A stretch of 64,000 nucleotides of DNA from Bisporella sp. PMI_857 (taxonomy: Eukaryota > Ascomycota > Leotiomycetes > Helotiales > Helotiaceae): contig JAJSPD010000019.1 of assembly GCA_021307315.1 (NCBI GenBank), forward strand, positions 186,001 to 250,000, written 5' to 3'. The first letter of the stretch is position 1. Every line of letters starts with the position of its first letter. Below the pieces are notes generated by a model. That model worked only from the letters and a program-made list of their open reading frames with translations, was not told where the DNA came from and did no database searches. The translations under genes were made by a program, and so were the position numbers. Positions 1-11,229 of the stretch are shown piece after piece.

Positions 1-1751
1 TCTTAACATTCCTTATCTCTTTATCATTTCTTACATGGTTCAACTTAGATTATACCTCCTTGTGTTAGGGAATATTATTAGCGTCTAACAGCAGGTTTAA
101 CATTACAAATTGATACACAATATTTGGGTCTAACATAGGAACTAAAGCTAGTCATTGATTAAAGGTCCTAAAGGGTGCTGAGATCTGATATATACCTGAC
201 ATGGGTACAAAGTGGCGTCCTTATTCACCCGGATTTCCAGACGCTCAACAGAATGAGTAAATTGATACCTTTAGTTACACATCTAAACAAGCCATTGCCA
301 AGCTTTCTTGAAAATATTTCTTGGCACCTTCTCATGCCATATCTCAGTATCTAGAGCGGCTTTGCCAGTCCATATATCGGCCTCTGCTGGATCGGCAAGA
401 GAAGTTTTCTTCCAGATTTTCCATATCAAATACAAGCCAAAGTAGATGGGGATTTCAATATAAGCTGTGATGCTTCTCAGTAGCGTGTACCAGTATTTCA
501 AAGGTTGACAAAATTTGCTGCTTAAAGCCATTTAGCCACTCTTTAGAGAGAATATTCAATTTGATAATGCAAAACATCCGCTTCCACATGGTAGTATGGT
601 TCTTGCTTCTTGCTGTCGGTAGGCAAATAGAACAAATTTTTCGTCTGAAAAGTAAATTTGAAATAGGTTGAATTACGTTCATGTAATTGTATCACGTACT
701 TCTTTTCTGTTAAGGCTATATTTGGTTAACTGAGGGAAGTGCTGGGGTAAACCGAGTCCCATTCGAAGTTATTATACGATTATTTCGTGAAGCTAAGAAC
801 TACTTAAAAAAAAGGGTTTATAATCGACGTTTTTTGCTTCCGCTAATTATATGAACGTAAAAAGATCGCGGAAGTTAAATAAGTAAGTAGTAATACTAAT
901 TTCGCTGATTTTTTTTACCAAAAGCAAAGCTTTTACGGCCTTTAAACAGCTTATTGATTCAAATACAATCGACATACAAGCCGTGAAATAGGTCGAAAAC
1001 CCCAGTAGGAGTAATTTACGGAGCGTTACAGAGCGTTTTGCAAAAACGTTTTGCAAGGGCGGTTTGGAGAAGTATTTGCGAATAAAATTCTGGCCAATAA
1101 AAAGGCCCCTTTAACCTAATTGGTTAATTACGATAGCTTGTGAACGACTGTCAATTGTTATAATTAAAAGAACAAGCTACGGACAGAAGAAGGGGAGGAA
1201 AGCTGTGCTTTATATACAGGAGGCTGGCCAGGGGCCAAGCTCTAAGCGAGACAGGGCCAGGGCCGGCGAGCTCGCTTGCAAAAGAACCTACAAAACAAAG
1301 ACACGTAATAAAGCTTCCACACACACACAATGGAGAGCCTGAATATCACCCCTAATACCCTCTAGTCATCACTGTGCATTCCATGTTCTAACAAGCTTTA
1401 TGCACCGAAGTGAGCTTACCGAGCCTCAGGCCCTACATTTTACACCTGCTTGTTTGTGACGGCACTCCGCCTTATGTAAAGGTAAAGCCGAGAAACCCCC
1501 CGAGCTGTACAATCAATTTTAACACAGCTTTAGAATACATCGCGAAAGCCTTTTGGCTTCTTAGTGATGCATTCATAAAAAGCTGTCAATCACCTGCATT
1601 TTAAATTCACTCTTGCTTAAACAATGGAACGCGTATCAGCCCATTATATTCCACAACTCTTATGGCGTCCTAAACAAAAAATTCATTAAATTACACTGCT
1701 TTGCCTCATTGCAGAAGGGGCAATGCTGGTTTGTCATTATAGATGGCATGG
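1..1751. other. Gene-free AT-rich stretch with a small GC-rich island
   Basis: I see no credible coding region here; open frames are short and unrelated to known families. The DNA is AT- and TA-rich, as expected of repeat-induced mutation. A GC-rich island at about 1180-1290 stands out, with a TATA-like element beside it, and looks like the remnant of a repeat end. A short CA microsatellite lies near 1318-1331. The last part (after about 1680) is 3' flank of the minus-strand regulator gene; a possible last intron of that gene (GTAAGT donor near 1785) could extend it a little into this stretch. Confidence 0.5.
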
Positions 1752-3865
1752 CTAGACTAAAATAAGTACCATTATTTCACTTACTATTGGCCGTATTTTA
1801 CTAACAGTAGCTGAGTTGTAGCTATCATCAATATCAGCAACAAAACCTGGAGAGTCCCTGACTAGCCTGGCTAATTGTAGGTAGAGTAATTTGTCTGCTT
1901 CTTGAACGCAATTCGCTACAGCCAAACTGCATAGTTTATCGATCCAATGCATGATCACCTGAGCAAGAGTCCTGGTGGCATGTGGACATGATTTATCCAG
2001 TCTCAATGGCGTTTTTGTCGCTATCTGCATTTCGTTAACCTACTTGCCAATGGTGGTCAATATACTGTACAAATTGCGAGTTTAATTACCTCATAATATC
2101 CATGCTTTGAAATCTGTCTAAAAGGTACCAAAGCGAGTATAAAAGCTTCTCGGTGACTTTCAGATATCTCATTTGAGGATTCTTCTTTTTCAGCTCTGTA
2201 TAAAAAGCTAATCTCTAGATGAGTAACCAATAGCAGGCTTTGAATGTCCATAGTATTGAATACTTCGTCAATCCAAAAGCATTCTGACTTTGATTGTAAA
2301 TGCTCTCGAAACAGTTGAAAGGACTTGATGAAGCTGTATCGCAGTTTCAACGAAGTTAGATCCGCAATTGTGTATGATTCTAAAGAGTTATATAACATGG
2401 GCAATCGTGCTGCATCTCGAACTTTGAAGACTAGTGAACAGAGCAGGATGTGTTGACCGAAAGGCGATAGATATCCAAAAGCAGCTCTTTGAGCTGGGTC
2501 TTCGAATGAGAAACTGTGTATTATGCATTGAAGATTGCAGTGCTCTGACATATCCGAGCCACTTCCAGTGGTTGCTTGTCGCCAATCAGTTTCTGTGAGC
2601 GCACTAAATCTGTCATCGGATGCCGGCATCCGTAATTTTTCTACTTCAACTGGTGGACACATCTCGTATCCCAGGAAGAGTGAAGCTTTACTCGTGAGAC
2701 AGTAAAGAGCAAAAATCGTCCTGGGTTATGTCAGGTAGTTGAAAAACAGGTAGCAGCGTGATTAGTAGAAATATACATACCTTCTCAGTTCCTCATCGTG
2801 AATCCAAGGCTCCCACGAGGGTTCTGGCTCTGCAGGGTCAACTTTGTTCGCAATAAGCCCCCGAATCTCCTGATCAGGTTGTTCAGTATCATAGATCATG
2901 GTTTTCCAATCGAACACACCTCAAATGCCGAGGAAATACCCCGAGCTGCCCAGGACTCTAATGCGCTCTCACCCGACCACATGGCATATTCCATGAGGAG
3001 GACACGAAGCTGAAGGTCACGGAGCTTTAGAGGAGGCTGTAATAAGCTTTCTAGCGAAGCATTCGTGATAGACTTGGCGGTAATGGGAGACAAATCATTA
3101 TCTTGCCAAGCATCCTCAAAGAAACTGCGGCACTGGTGGGTATATTTCTGGAAACCGACCCCCGCAGCTGCTGCAATTGCCAGCTTCATGCGATGGGATA
3201 AGAGGGGATCGGACATTGTCCTAGGATGGATGAATGGATGGCGGTAATTACAAGAGTGGTAAAAGTGTGAGAGACAAAATTCAAAGACTTGAGAGTTAGT
3301 CTGATGTCGTAGGCAGTTAGTTATATTAGAATGCAGCCTTAAGAGAGGGGGGAGGGTGGAGGGGTAGGTTTACCTCTAAATCTGTAGTTACGTCTTCGCT
3401 AGTTCTAGGTGAGGTTGTTGAGTGTTGCTCGGCAATGGTTGGCGACTCTCCCGGATCGGAGGCGACATCGGTGCTCGGAACTGGTGGGGTTCCAAATGAG
3501 CCGGGTGATGAGATGTTGGCCTGCTCTAGAGTTGACGCACCCGGGGTTGACACTGGGTCTTTGCAAGGCTCGGCAACAGGCGCCGCAGCCTTGCAGCGAC
3601 GTTGAATGAAGCTATCTGGAAGTCTTCCTCTACGAGGCTTTCTACGGATCGTATGGGAACTTGGCTGGTGTACCGACCGGTGGCGTTTCAGCACATCTGT
3701 ACGATGAAATCGCATGCCACACTGCTCGCACTGGAACTGGGGAGTTGCATGGCTAAGTAGATGACGTTGGAGATTATCATCGCGCGTGAAGCGGTCCGAA
3801 CAAAACGGGCAGCTGTACGGTACGCTGGAGTTGTCGGCCTTGTCAAGTCTCTGAGCTGCAGCCAT
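1752..3865 (-). CDS. C2H2 zinc finger / fungal-trans domain transcription factor
   Basis: Nuclear sequence-specific regulator. Five exons on the minus strand join in phase: 3865-3374, 3300-2920, 2869-2781, 2720-2090 and 2024-1752, giving about 621 aa. Two consecutive C2H2 fingers lie at about residues 18-65 (YSCPFCSDRF..H...H and FQCEQCGMRF..H...H), followed by a Ser/Pro-rich linker and the alpha-helical fungal-specific middle region (PF04082 type), with the typical MCPPVEVEKLRMP stretch. The start at 3865 is the first ATG before the fingers; the longer upstream frame opens with GTG. Branch-point-like CTAAC or CTGAC elements precede several acceptors. The 3' end is less certain because a GTAAGT near 1785 could be another donor. 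It lies 1.5 kb from the P450, at the edge of the tailoring genes, so it may regulate them (inference). Finger helices RDDNLQR and RTDVLKR predict a GNGGAG-like target. Confidence 0.85.
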
Positions 3866-5352
3866 TCCATGGACGATGAACAGCAGACATGCCCTGTTAA
3901 TAGGGAGAAAGACTGAGCTTGATGTGGCCACTCAAGAGACTAAACATGGAGGAGAACAATGGAATAGATGGAAGTAGTGGCAGGATTGACCAAAGATGGC
4001 TTAGAGGTGAGGTTGGTCCTGAATTGAAACGCCGGAAGCTACAATTATTAACCGATATCCCGTGACAAATCTCACCCCCGCAAATCACCCCACCAACACT
4101 TGGCCCTGAACTTTTTACAGCGAAAACAAAAGAGCATTAAATTTTTAATAGCAACGATTCGAGAATAATTGTTTAATTTGTATATAGTTTTTTGAAGCGT
4201 TTAGCGGTTATAATAATAAAAATAAAAATAGCCACCGGGCTACTAACAACATTCTTTTAGTATATTTAAGTATAAAAGCACGTTAAACTTAAAAGAAAGA
4301 TAGTATTACGCGCAATACTGTATAACAAACACGTAAAATTAAAAGTTTAAGGCTCGGTAAGATCACTGATACAAAGAACTCTTAAAGCCGGAAAGTCACA
4401 TGACGGATTAGGCAGATTAGCCGGACTTAAAAATCAAAAAATAATCCCTATTATTAAAAGGTATCAATGGAAGCTTGTGCTGTACGCAAGGTGTGCCCAA
4501 TTCCAGTGGTTCGGAAAGGATGTATTAACTTGATTGTAGTGCTAGTTAGGAGGTTCACAGTAAAAGGGGATTTGCCCTTTCGCTGATAACTAAGCTATTA
4601 CATAGGCCATGCCTTACGGGTGGGCTACACCACCAATTCTCAACACCTATAATTATAGTAATTTAATTGACTAAAGAAACGAAAAACTATATAAGTAAAT
4701 TTTTTTTTTAAATAAAAGCTTCGTGCTCAACTTAAATAGTATTTTTCATTGTATATTTGTTATCGGGAACTATTCAACCTCGTGAATATACCTACTTATA
4801 CTAACCCTCGGGAATAGATCTTCTATCTATTGGTCCTCGACCCGTAGGCCGTAACAAAAAGACAGTCACAGATAAACAAAAAACACTTTAAATATCAATA
4901 ATAGCAATGTAGACTTTCTTTACAACCCCTTTTTTCACTTTTCCTGGGGTATCTATACCCTCCTCCCCCTCCCTCCACTTAGACAAGGTTTTCAGTTTGT
5001 TGGTACGCATGTAAAAAAGGTCACGTTAAATGTCGGTCTTTTGGAAGCCTACAGCTATCCTGCGATAAAACGTAGCTTAGAACCTAGTAACAATACAAGG
5101 AACTAATATCGCCACCGTAAGAGCGTAGTTAATAGCTACTGCGCCTTTTGCACAGCTGTGAACAGTTTGTCCGCAACACACCAATCTTGGAGATCCAAAG
5201 ATAGAGAGCTTTTGTAGCTGATAGTCCCGAAGCAAATGTACAAGCGTATAGTTGTTGAGAATTTGAGCATTATCTTTTTATAACAATCAAAAACTAAGTT
5301 CTTAAACTTTGCTAATCCTTTTTCATAACCTACATCCAACCGTAACATGCCA
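3866..5352. other. AT-rich intergenic block
   Basis: The first ~230 bases are the promoter side of the C2H2 regulator. From about 4120 to 5110 the DNA is strongly AT- and TA-rich, with homopolymer runs and no credible ORF, resembling a repeat eroded by repeat-induced mutation. The 3' flank of the P450 occupies the right end. Confidence 0.5.
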
Positions 5353-7099
5353 TCACGTACTTTTATTCCTTTCCATGATATAGGCATTGTACTCTGGCCA
5401 GACAAACCAAGTCGTGAATGTCTCCATTGGCTCATTCGGCTTCTCAAACTGCAAGTCAAAATATCTCACGATCTGAGGGACTAACTTGTGCATTTCGAGA
5501 AGACTAATGTTCTTACCTAGGCACACACGGCTACCACCTCCGAACTAGAGACGATCCAGTCAGTAGTGTTCTGTTGTAGGTTGAATGGCACTCTTACCGC
5601 AAAATAAGCATTTTTCTTGTCAATGGGAAATTCGCCGTCGAGCCAACGCTCAGGCTTGAACTTTTCAGGCTCAGGTCCAGCAATATCAGGGTTATAATGA
5701 GCGACCCAGGCATTGACACCAAGATCCGCCTGTGACAACGAAGTCAGCGTCAACATAACGGAAAGAAAGCAAAAGTCCTACTGTGGTAGGGAAGTGCCAG
5801 TCACCCAGCTGAATACCCTCCTTGGGCGGATTTCTCGGTAGTATAGTGCCAACTGCGGGGTGTATTCTCAGAGTTTCCTTGATACATGCCTGAAGATAAG
5901 GTAGGCTGTTGGCCTCCGCAAATGTGATAGGATCTGACGCAAGGCCCTTCTCGGTGGCTTCTTTCAGCTCTTGACGCAGTTTTACCAGCTTGTCTAGATT
6001 TCGGTATAGGTAGAATAACGCTGCACTGACAGTGATAGCGGTTGTGTCGGATCCAGCAAGTATGTTAGCCCCAACGGAGTCTCTCAACGTAGTAAGATCA
6101 GCGTTCGAGCCCTTTTCAAGCTCAAGGAGCTTTTGAAGGAATGGCTCTGACTTGGTGTTTGTTTTTCTCACTAGTGAAGGCACGACTTCGCGGAAATCGG
6201 CAATCTGGTCGTCAATCTGATCGTCAAAGATCTTGGCGATGGCAGTAGTGCCCTGGAAGAGGTTGCTAAGTTTCACTATTGTTGAGTGCCATTCGGGAAA
6301 AAGCCCTATACTGCCCTGGTATAGAATCATACTTTTGATGATTGGGAGGAGCCCGTGCACGTCCTTCTCATTCTTCATCATATCAAAATTCTTGCCGCTC
6401 TGGGAATTTTGCATTAGTGGAGCTCGAGGAAAGGTCTCATATTACCTACTGTGATTTGGCCGATCACATCAATGGCATAAAACTGAATAAATTCAGGAAT
6501 GTTAATAAACTTGCGTTCTTTGGCAAATGCATGCCATTTCTCCAAGAACACGGTATTCATCTCATCAACAGCCGGCTCGTAGTTGACCATAGTAGACATG
6601 GTATACAATGAGGCTATCTTTCTCTTGCGCTTCGCATGATCTTGGTCATCTTTCATGTTAAAAATGTTTGGAATTCCTGGTTGTCCAACAGCATGATAGA
6701 AATTGGACTTGGTCCATCCTCTACCAATAGCATAGATCTTCGCCATATCTTCTGGCCGCTGAAAGCTGTACCTGTTGGGCGCAACTCTGACAATTGGCCC
6801 TCCAATCCGGCGACAATTAGCCATCCACTCCTTCAAAGCTGGTGCTAAAGCCTGGAGTACAACTCACCATATTTCTTGTGGAGCTCAACGTAGTCCTTAT
6901 GAGAATTACCTGTTCGCACAGTATTGGCTTCCCACAAGCGGGTGAACCGAGCAAGGAATGGTCCCGGTACAGTTCGCAGGGGCGAGAGAAAAAGATTGTA
7001 TATCACACCATAGATGCACCAAACCACTACGCCCACAAGCAGTAGCAATACAGTGCTATCAGCCCCAGGTCTGAGCTGTTCAGATTGTGTGTTTAACAT
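5353..7099 (-). CDS. Cytochrome P450 monooxygenase, pisatin demethylase-like
   Basis: Membrane-anchored haem-thiolate oxygenase, probably hydroxylating or demethylating a small molecule at the ER membrane with a P450 reductase. Five exons splice in phase: 7099-6868, 6799-6450, 6399-5782, 5729-5598 and 5544-5353, giving 507 aa, a normal P450 length. Visible features are an N-terminal membrane helix (about residues 17-40), a proline-rich hinge (TVPGP), the I-helix AGSDTT (309-314), the ExxR motif KETLR (368-372), PERW, and the haem loop FGGGSRVCLG (445-454) with axial Cys452. All key residues are present, so the gene looks functional. The proximal region (TVRTGNSHKDYVELHKKYG, then PIVRVAPNRYSF) resembles the pisatin demethylase-like group. 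The promoter carries two CCTCCRCNRTAA motifs at 7282 and 7301. Substrate unknown. Confidence 0.93.
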
Positions 7100-7281
7100 C
7101 AGAGCGGCTGACTAATAGACAGGAATTGATAAATAGATGAACGATGAACTGACTCCACAGCATTCACCATCAGCTCACTTAGAACGTGTTATACTTGATT
7201 CTCTGGGGCTCCCACTGTTTCCAGCATGATATAGTCTGAGCTGATAGCTTTGTGCGGAGTAAAATGCTGAGGCAAGCTCCA

Positions 7282-7312
7282 CCTCCACGATAAATGGTCA
7301 CCTCCGCGGTAA
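7282..7312 (+). promoter_or_regulatory. Paired CCTCCRCNRTAA motif upstream of the P450
   Basis: Two 12-mers, CCTCCACGATAA at 7282-7293 and CCTCCGCGGTAA at 7301-7312, lie about 185-215 bp upstream of the P450 start, starting 19 bp apart. A weaker relative (CTCCGCAATCAA) begins near 7354. The spacing is close to that of the array at 10415-10570. Read as a putative binding site for a shared regulator; inference from recurrence only. Confidence 0.5.
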
Positions 7313-8298
7313 AATCCTACCAATGAACTTGCTCATCCACAATGGGGTTCGAACTCCGCAATCAACCTACTGCCTGCTTCGGAATTTGTCGCATCTCCTG
7401 ATATGTGCTGCTTCAACGGATATCTTTCAAAACTCTGGAACTTATTTGCGTACGTGTCAAAGGCATGTTGTCGCATCCCTGACAGGTGCTTCGGTAGGCC
7501 CGCAGTATTCTGGCCAGCCTCTATAGCTATGCATCGAAGGCTATTTGTTGCCTAGAATGAGGAGAGAAAGATGTTGCCATTCCCACATTAGTCTTGAAGT
7601 ATACTTCGAAGCCGTGGCCTGGGCTGTAAGAGAGGTAGCGGACCTTCTCCGACTGAGCAAAAATGTCCACTGGGTGATCAGCCCCAATGGTTGGTGCGTC
7701 GACACTGGATCCGGGAAAGAACTTTCTTAAATGGCCTACTACTAGGAAGCATCGGCTGTAGCGTCCTGTAACGTTCTGGGCAGCCTTGGGCCTCGGTAGC
7801 TGGGCCAGGCTTACGGTTAGATTTAAACAAATTAAGTTTTAATTTTTTTCGTTATTATTTAATACAAGTGTTGTATTGTTATTTACACAAAATCGCAACA
7901 CGCGTCAGCGAAATAAAAGCGTTGATTTTTGGTGTGTTAAGGCTAATGGTAGCCGTTTCAATTGTACCCGTAAAATGTCCCATGCAGGGCGGAAAGTGGT
8001 CTACACCATATGCTATTTTCCATGTATTTATTGGATTGACTTTGCGCACAAGAAGATATAGGATAGATATGCGCAATCACGATACTCTGATGTACAATTG
8101 TGGTCAAAGAGCAACATGATAATTTTTCTATCATACATTTGTCAATTAAAGAACTGAAGAAGAGCTGAGAACAAGCTAAAGTTTGATTGCGCAAAATGCA
8201 GCTGTCGACTGATAATACGCCTTCAGTTACCCCGGAATTCGAGTCCTCTGTCTTGTGTGTTCCGTATGTCATCAAGATAGTTGGTGGTAGTAATGAAT
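7313..8298. other. Intergenic, no gene seen
   Basis: The distal P450 promoter is on the left and the 3' flank of the MFS gene on the right. Between them, about 7800-8200 is AT-rich with short frames lacking any recognisable domain. No RNA gene or complete repeat boundary could be identified. Confidence 0.45.
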
Positions 8299-9939
8299 TT
8301 AATACTCATGCGTAGAGATGTGCATCTTGTCCAACAAGTTGTGTTTCGACCAATAGATGCGGTATTTCTTCCCTAAAAGGTAAACGATCGGAGAAGTCAA
8401 TAACAAGCCAGCACCGACCACACTAAACACCCACAATTCTTTGGCGGGCCCATCCCTCGCGGCCCAGTCATTGATGAAATATGAGTATCCAAAGATCATG
8501 AGGTTCTTCGAGGCCATGGAGGCCAAGAACATTTCATTACCCATTTTGGGGTAAGCGTCAAGGATATAGTTGGAAGTGGCAATTAGAACAAACACGATGC
8601 CAAACAAACCAAGTCCGTGAAGGAAAGCGGCAAGATAATAAGACTTGTGCAAGTCAGCTACGTATCCAAATCCAACAATCCCAGGAAATGCGAGGACACC
8701 GAAAACCATTATTAGTAAGCGATACTCTGGCTCAAAGACACCACCGTTCGCGCGAGCACAGCGTCTAACAAGAGGATCGCCGACTAGACCGGCAATGGTT
8801 GCACCGAGAAGACCGCCAATGAATGGACCTAAAGATAGGTATCCTACACTGCTGGCATTCAGTAGGTAAGGTGGTCCACTGAAAACTTGTGCAAGCAAAT
8901 TCGCTATCGTTATATACAGACTAAAGAAGAATGCTGAAACCAACAAGGCCCAGAGGACGGCGATATTGAGGCACACAGCGATAGGTCCAAGGAGAAGCCT
9001 GAAGAAGTTTTCGTCTGAATGGGTGCCGGTGAAGACGGAAAGACTCTGGACAAAAGTCTTGGGTTTTGGAACGTCCGCGTTGCAGGTTGAACTACTCTCG
9101 ATTTCTGTTGAGACCGGCTTACGGACTTCCAAATCTGGAGTATCAGCACTTGTGCTGTTGCTAGTATTGCTATTCGCAGACAATTTATGGCGATTATATT
9201 GGGTCTCTGGGACGAAGAGGAACTGAAGGATTGTCTGTAGGCCGCCGAAAATGATTAAAAAGTAGAAGAGCCATTTCCAGCCGAGTTGAGTGGTGATCGG
9301 ACCACAGATGACTGAGCTGAAGTTGGAAACCACTGCAAGCAGGAAGCTCACGGCCGATACATATAAACCACGTTCATGTAAGAAGAATAGATCGCTCGTC
9401 ATTGCGAAAACGAGGGATTCATACGCGCTAACACTGAAGCCTTGGATGATTCGGGCTGCCAAAAGTTGCTTGTACGTGGTTGCGGTGGCCCCGACACTGC
9501 TTCCTACCAAGTTGAAAATACCTGATGCGAGGAACACAGGGCGCTTCCCCCATTTCCGAGCCGCCGCATTGACAACGAGCGACCAGGCTGCTACTGTGAC
9601 GGTCTGGTAGCCCGTTGCGTTGACAAGTTTAGCGACAGTTGTATCCAGATCTTTTGCTATAGGGACGAAGCCAGCATTCAGCAATGGTCCCACTGTACTT
9701 GCGAAGATGGAAATTCCGAACCCGGTGACGGTCAATATAACCATTTTCTTTGCGAAAGAAAAGTTTAGCGGATCGTTGGGATCATCGCTAGGCTGAGGAA
9801 TTAAAACAATGTTCTTGTTCCTGCCTGTTCCATGTTTTAGATGGCTCGTGGAGATTCCTTCGTGAGCAGCGTTGTCCTCTAAGAGGACTGTTCCAGGAGC
9901 CAGCTCCGGAGATGTGTGCTTAATTGACGTAGAATTCAT
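8299..9939 (-). CDS. MFS transporter, DHA1-type (drug:H+ antiporter-like)
   Basis: Major facilitator superfamily permease, expected in the plasma membrane as a proton-coupled exporter of small molecules. One uninterrupted frame of 546 aa with ATG at 9939. The cytosolic N-terminus (about 70 aa, containing DPNDPLNFS, typical of DHA1 proteins of moulds) is followed by about six hydrophobic segments, the loop motif RKWGKRPVF, a long hydrophilic central loop rich in Ser/Thr/Glu (about residues 250-300), and six more hydrophobic segments. Length and 12-TM layout fit the family, and there is no sign of decay. Its position between the P450 and the SnoaL-like genes suggests export of a cluster product or a self-protection role (inference). 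An array of putative regulator sites lies about 480-630 bp upstream. Confidence 0.92.
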   Translation of the reverse strand: MNSTSIKHTSPELAPGTVLLEDNAAHEGISTSHLKHGTGRNKNIVLIPQPSDDPNDPLNFSFAKKMVILTVTGFGISIFASTVGPLLNAGFVPIAKDLDTTVAKLVNATGYQTVTVAAWSLVVNAAARKWGKRPVFLASGIFNLVGSSVGATATTYKQLLAARIIQGFSVSAYESLVFAMTSDLFFLHERGLYVSAVSFLLAVVSNFSSVICGPITTQLGWKWLFYFLIIFGGLQTILQFLFVPETQYNRHKLSANSNTSNSTSADTPDLEVRKPVSTEIESSSTCNADVPKPKTFVQSLSVFTGTHSDENFFRLLLGPIAVCLNIAVLWALLVSAFFFSLYITIANLLAQVFSGPPYLLNASSVGYLSLGPFIGGLLGATIAGLVGDPLVRRCARANGGVFEPEYRLLIMVFGVLAFPGIVGFGYVADLHKSYYLAAFLHGLGLFGIVFVLIATSNYILDAYPKMGNEMFLASMASKNLMIFGYSYFINDWAARDGPAKELWVFSVVGAGLLLTSPIVYLLGKKYRIYWSKHNLLDKMHISTHEY

Positions 9940-11229
9940 CGTGCTTGTTGACAGGGTGATTCGAGCAAGTTTTGATCTTCAAGATCGATAGGTTCAAAGG
10001 AAGCAAAATTGATGAGATTGCGATGACTTCAAGGCGAGCAGGGCACCTAAATATCTTCTACCCTCTTCAGTCGAATCATCGCCTCACGATGGAGAAGCCA
10101 CAGCAATTTACAGCGGAGTGGAATCCGAAACCCCAGAATTCGACTGACGTGGGCGAAACATTTTGCGGGGTAATGATCCTGGAAGCCGGCACTAAAGATG
10201 GTGGATTTATATCATCACCACGGACGAAAGCCTAGAAACGCACATTTCAAGCTGAACGGTTGGCATAAACAAATCATGGTTTTCATCTCAACATGGCCCA
10301 TGCGGATCAACTAACTTGAATGCGCCTGTGGGTAATAAGCATATTTAGAATGAAGAATGAAATATAAGTTAGTCCCGTCTTTAGTGGTAAGATTCACCTG
10401 CATGCTATACTCTAGCCTCCGCAATAACTCTTGCCTCCGCAATAACTCTTGCCTCCGCAATAAAGCTCTTTCTATAACAGCTCCCTGTTTCACCTTAAAG
10501 TTTTCCTCCGCAATAAGTCTCGCCTCCACAATAAGTCTCGCCTCCGCAATAAGTCTTGCCTCCACAATAAAGTTTCCAACCGAAGACTGTCTAGCTGCGG
10601 ACAAATACAAGACGTGGGAGAATTGCGTGGAGTTTGAAGTCTTCTTTGGGTCCCGAGATTGAGCAGTGCGGCCCATCAATTCAAGGGTGGCCGGTGTGGA
10701 GATTCAAAATTCTCAAGCCTTGTCTCGAACCTTGGATAAAAACATGCTTTAATGTGTGTGTACGAAGAAGACCGGAATGTACTAGTATTGGTTTCCATTT
10801 GTACTTTAACCCTAACCCTAAAATAGATAGCGAAGGGTATTTAGAAAGAATACAAGTGCGTAACTTATAGAGTACCAAATTTAGTTGTTCAAATCCATAT
10901 AGAAGGAAGCAATATATTGCTGTGTAAGTTGAAGTGGGAAGTTTCTAGTTAGAAGCCTCAAACCCACAAACAGCTTATTAAGGTGGGTATGAAGCTTTGC
11001 TAGTGATGAGGCTCAGAGGATTACGCATTAACTTGCGTACAAGTCAACACGCATGTTTCACTACAGCTCAAATCAATTTGAAGATTCTAGGAGCCCCAGT
11101 CAGTATCCATCTCTATATAATTTCTTTCTTTCTAGAAAGCTTCACTCACATTTCTACAAGACATCATCCTCTAACTCTGTACTCGATTTCCACCTTCCGC
11201 CAAAAATCCCGCCAAGCATATTCGTAAAA
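9940..11229. other. Divergent promoter region between MFS and SnoaL-1
   Basis: Shared 5' region of the minus-strand MFS and plus-strand SnoaL-like gene. It holds the seven-copy motif array (10415-10570, listed separately) and a short telomere-like stretch with two CCCTAA units at about 10808-10820. A TATATAA-like element near 11113 could serve the SnoaL-like gene. No additional gene is convincing; one minus-strand frame across the array encodes a repetitive peptide only because the DNA is repetitive. Confidence 0.55.
10415..10570 (+). repeat. Seven-copy 18-bp array of GCCTCCRCAATAA
   Basis: Near-identical units begin at 10415, 10433, 10451, about 10504, 10522, 10540 and 10558. The first three and last four form two blocks with strict 18-bp spacing, separated by about 40 bp of unrelated sequence. 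The 12-base core is CCTCCGCAATAA in five units and CCTCCACAATAA in two; the 5-6 base linkers (CTCTT, GTCTC or GTCTT) vary slightly. The same core, singly or in pairs, occurs in other promoters of the cluster, so the array is best read as clustered regulator-binding sites. It is not a CRISPR array: unit and spacer are too short and this is a eukaryote. Confidence 0.75.

Noticed and set aside
10415..10570. CRISPR-like appearance of regularly spaced repeats
   Set aside because: Units are 12-13 bp with 5-6 bp linkers that are themselves conserved, and the genome is eukaryotic.
10311..10679. Minus-strand frame encoding a repetitive EARLIAEARLI-like peptide
   Set aside because: The repeats follow directly from the 18-bp DNA array, no domain is present, and the frame spans a divergent promoter.
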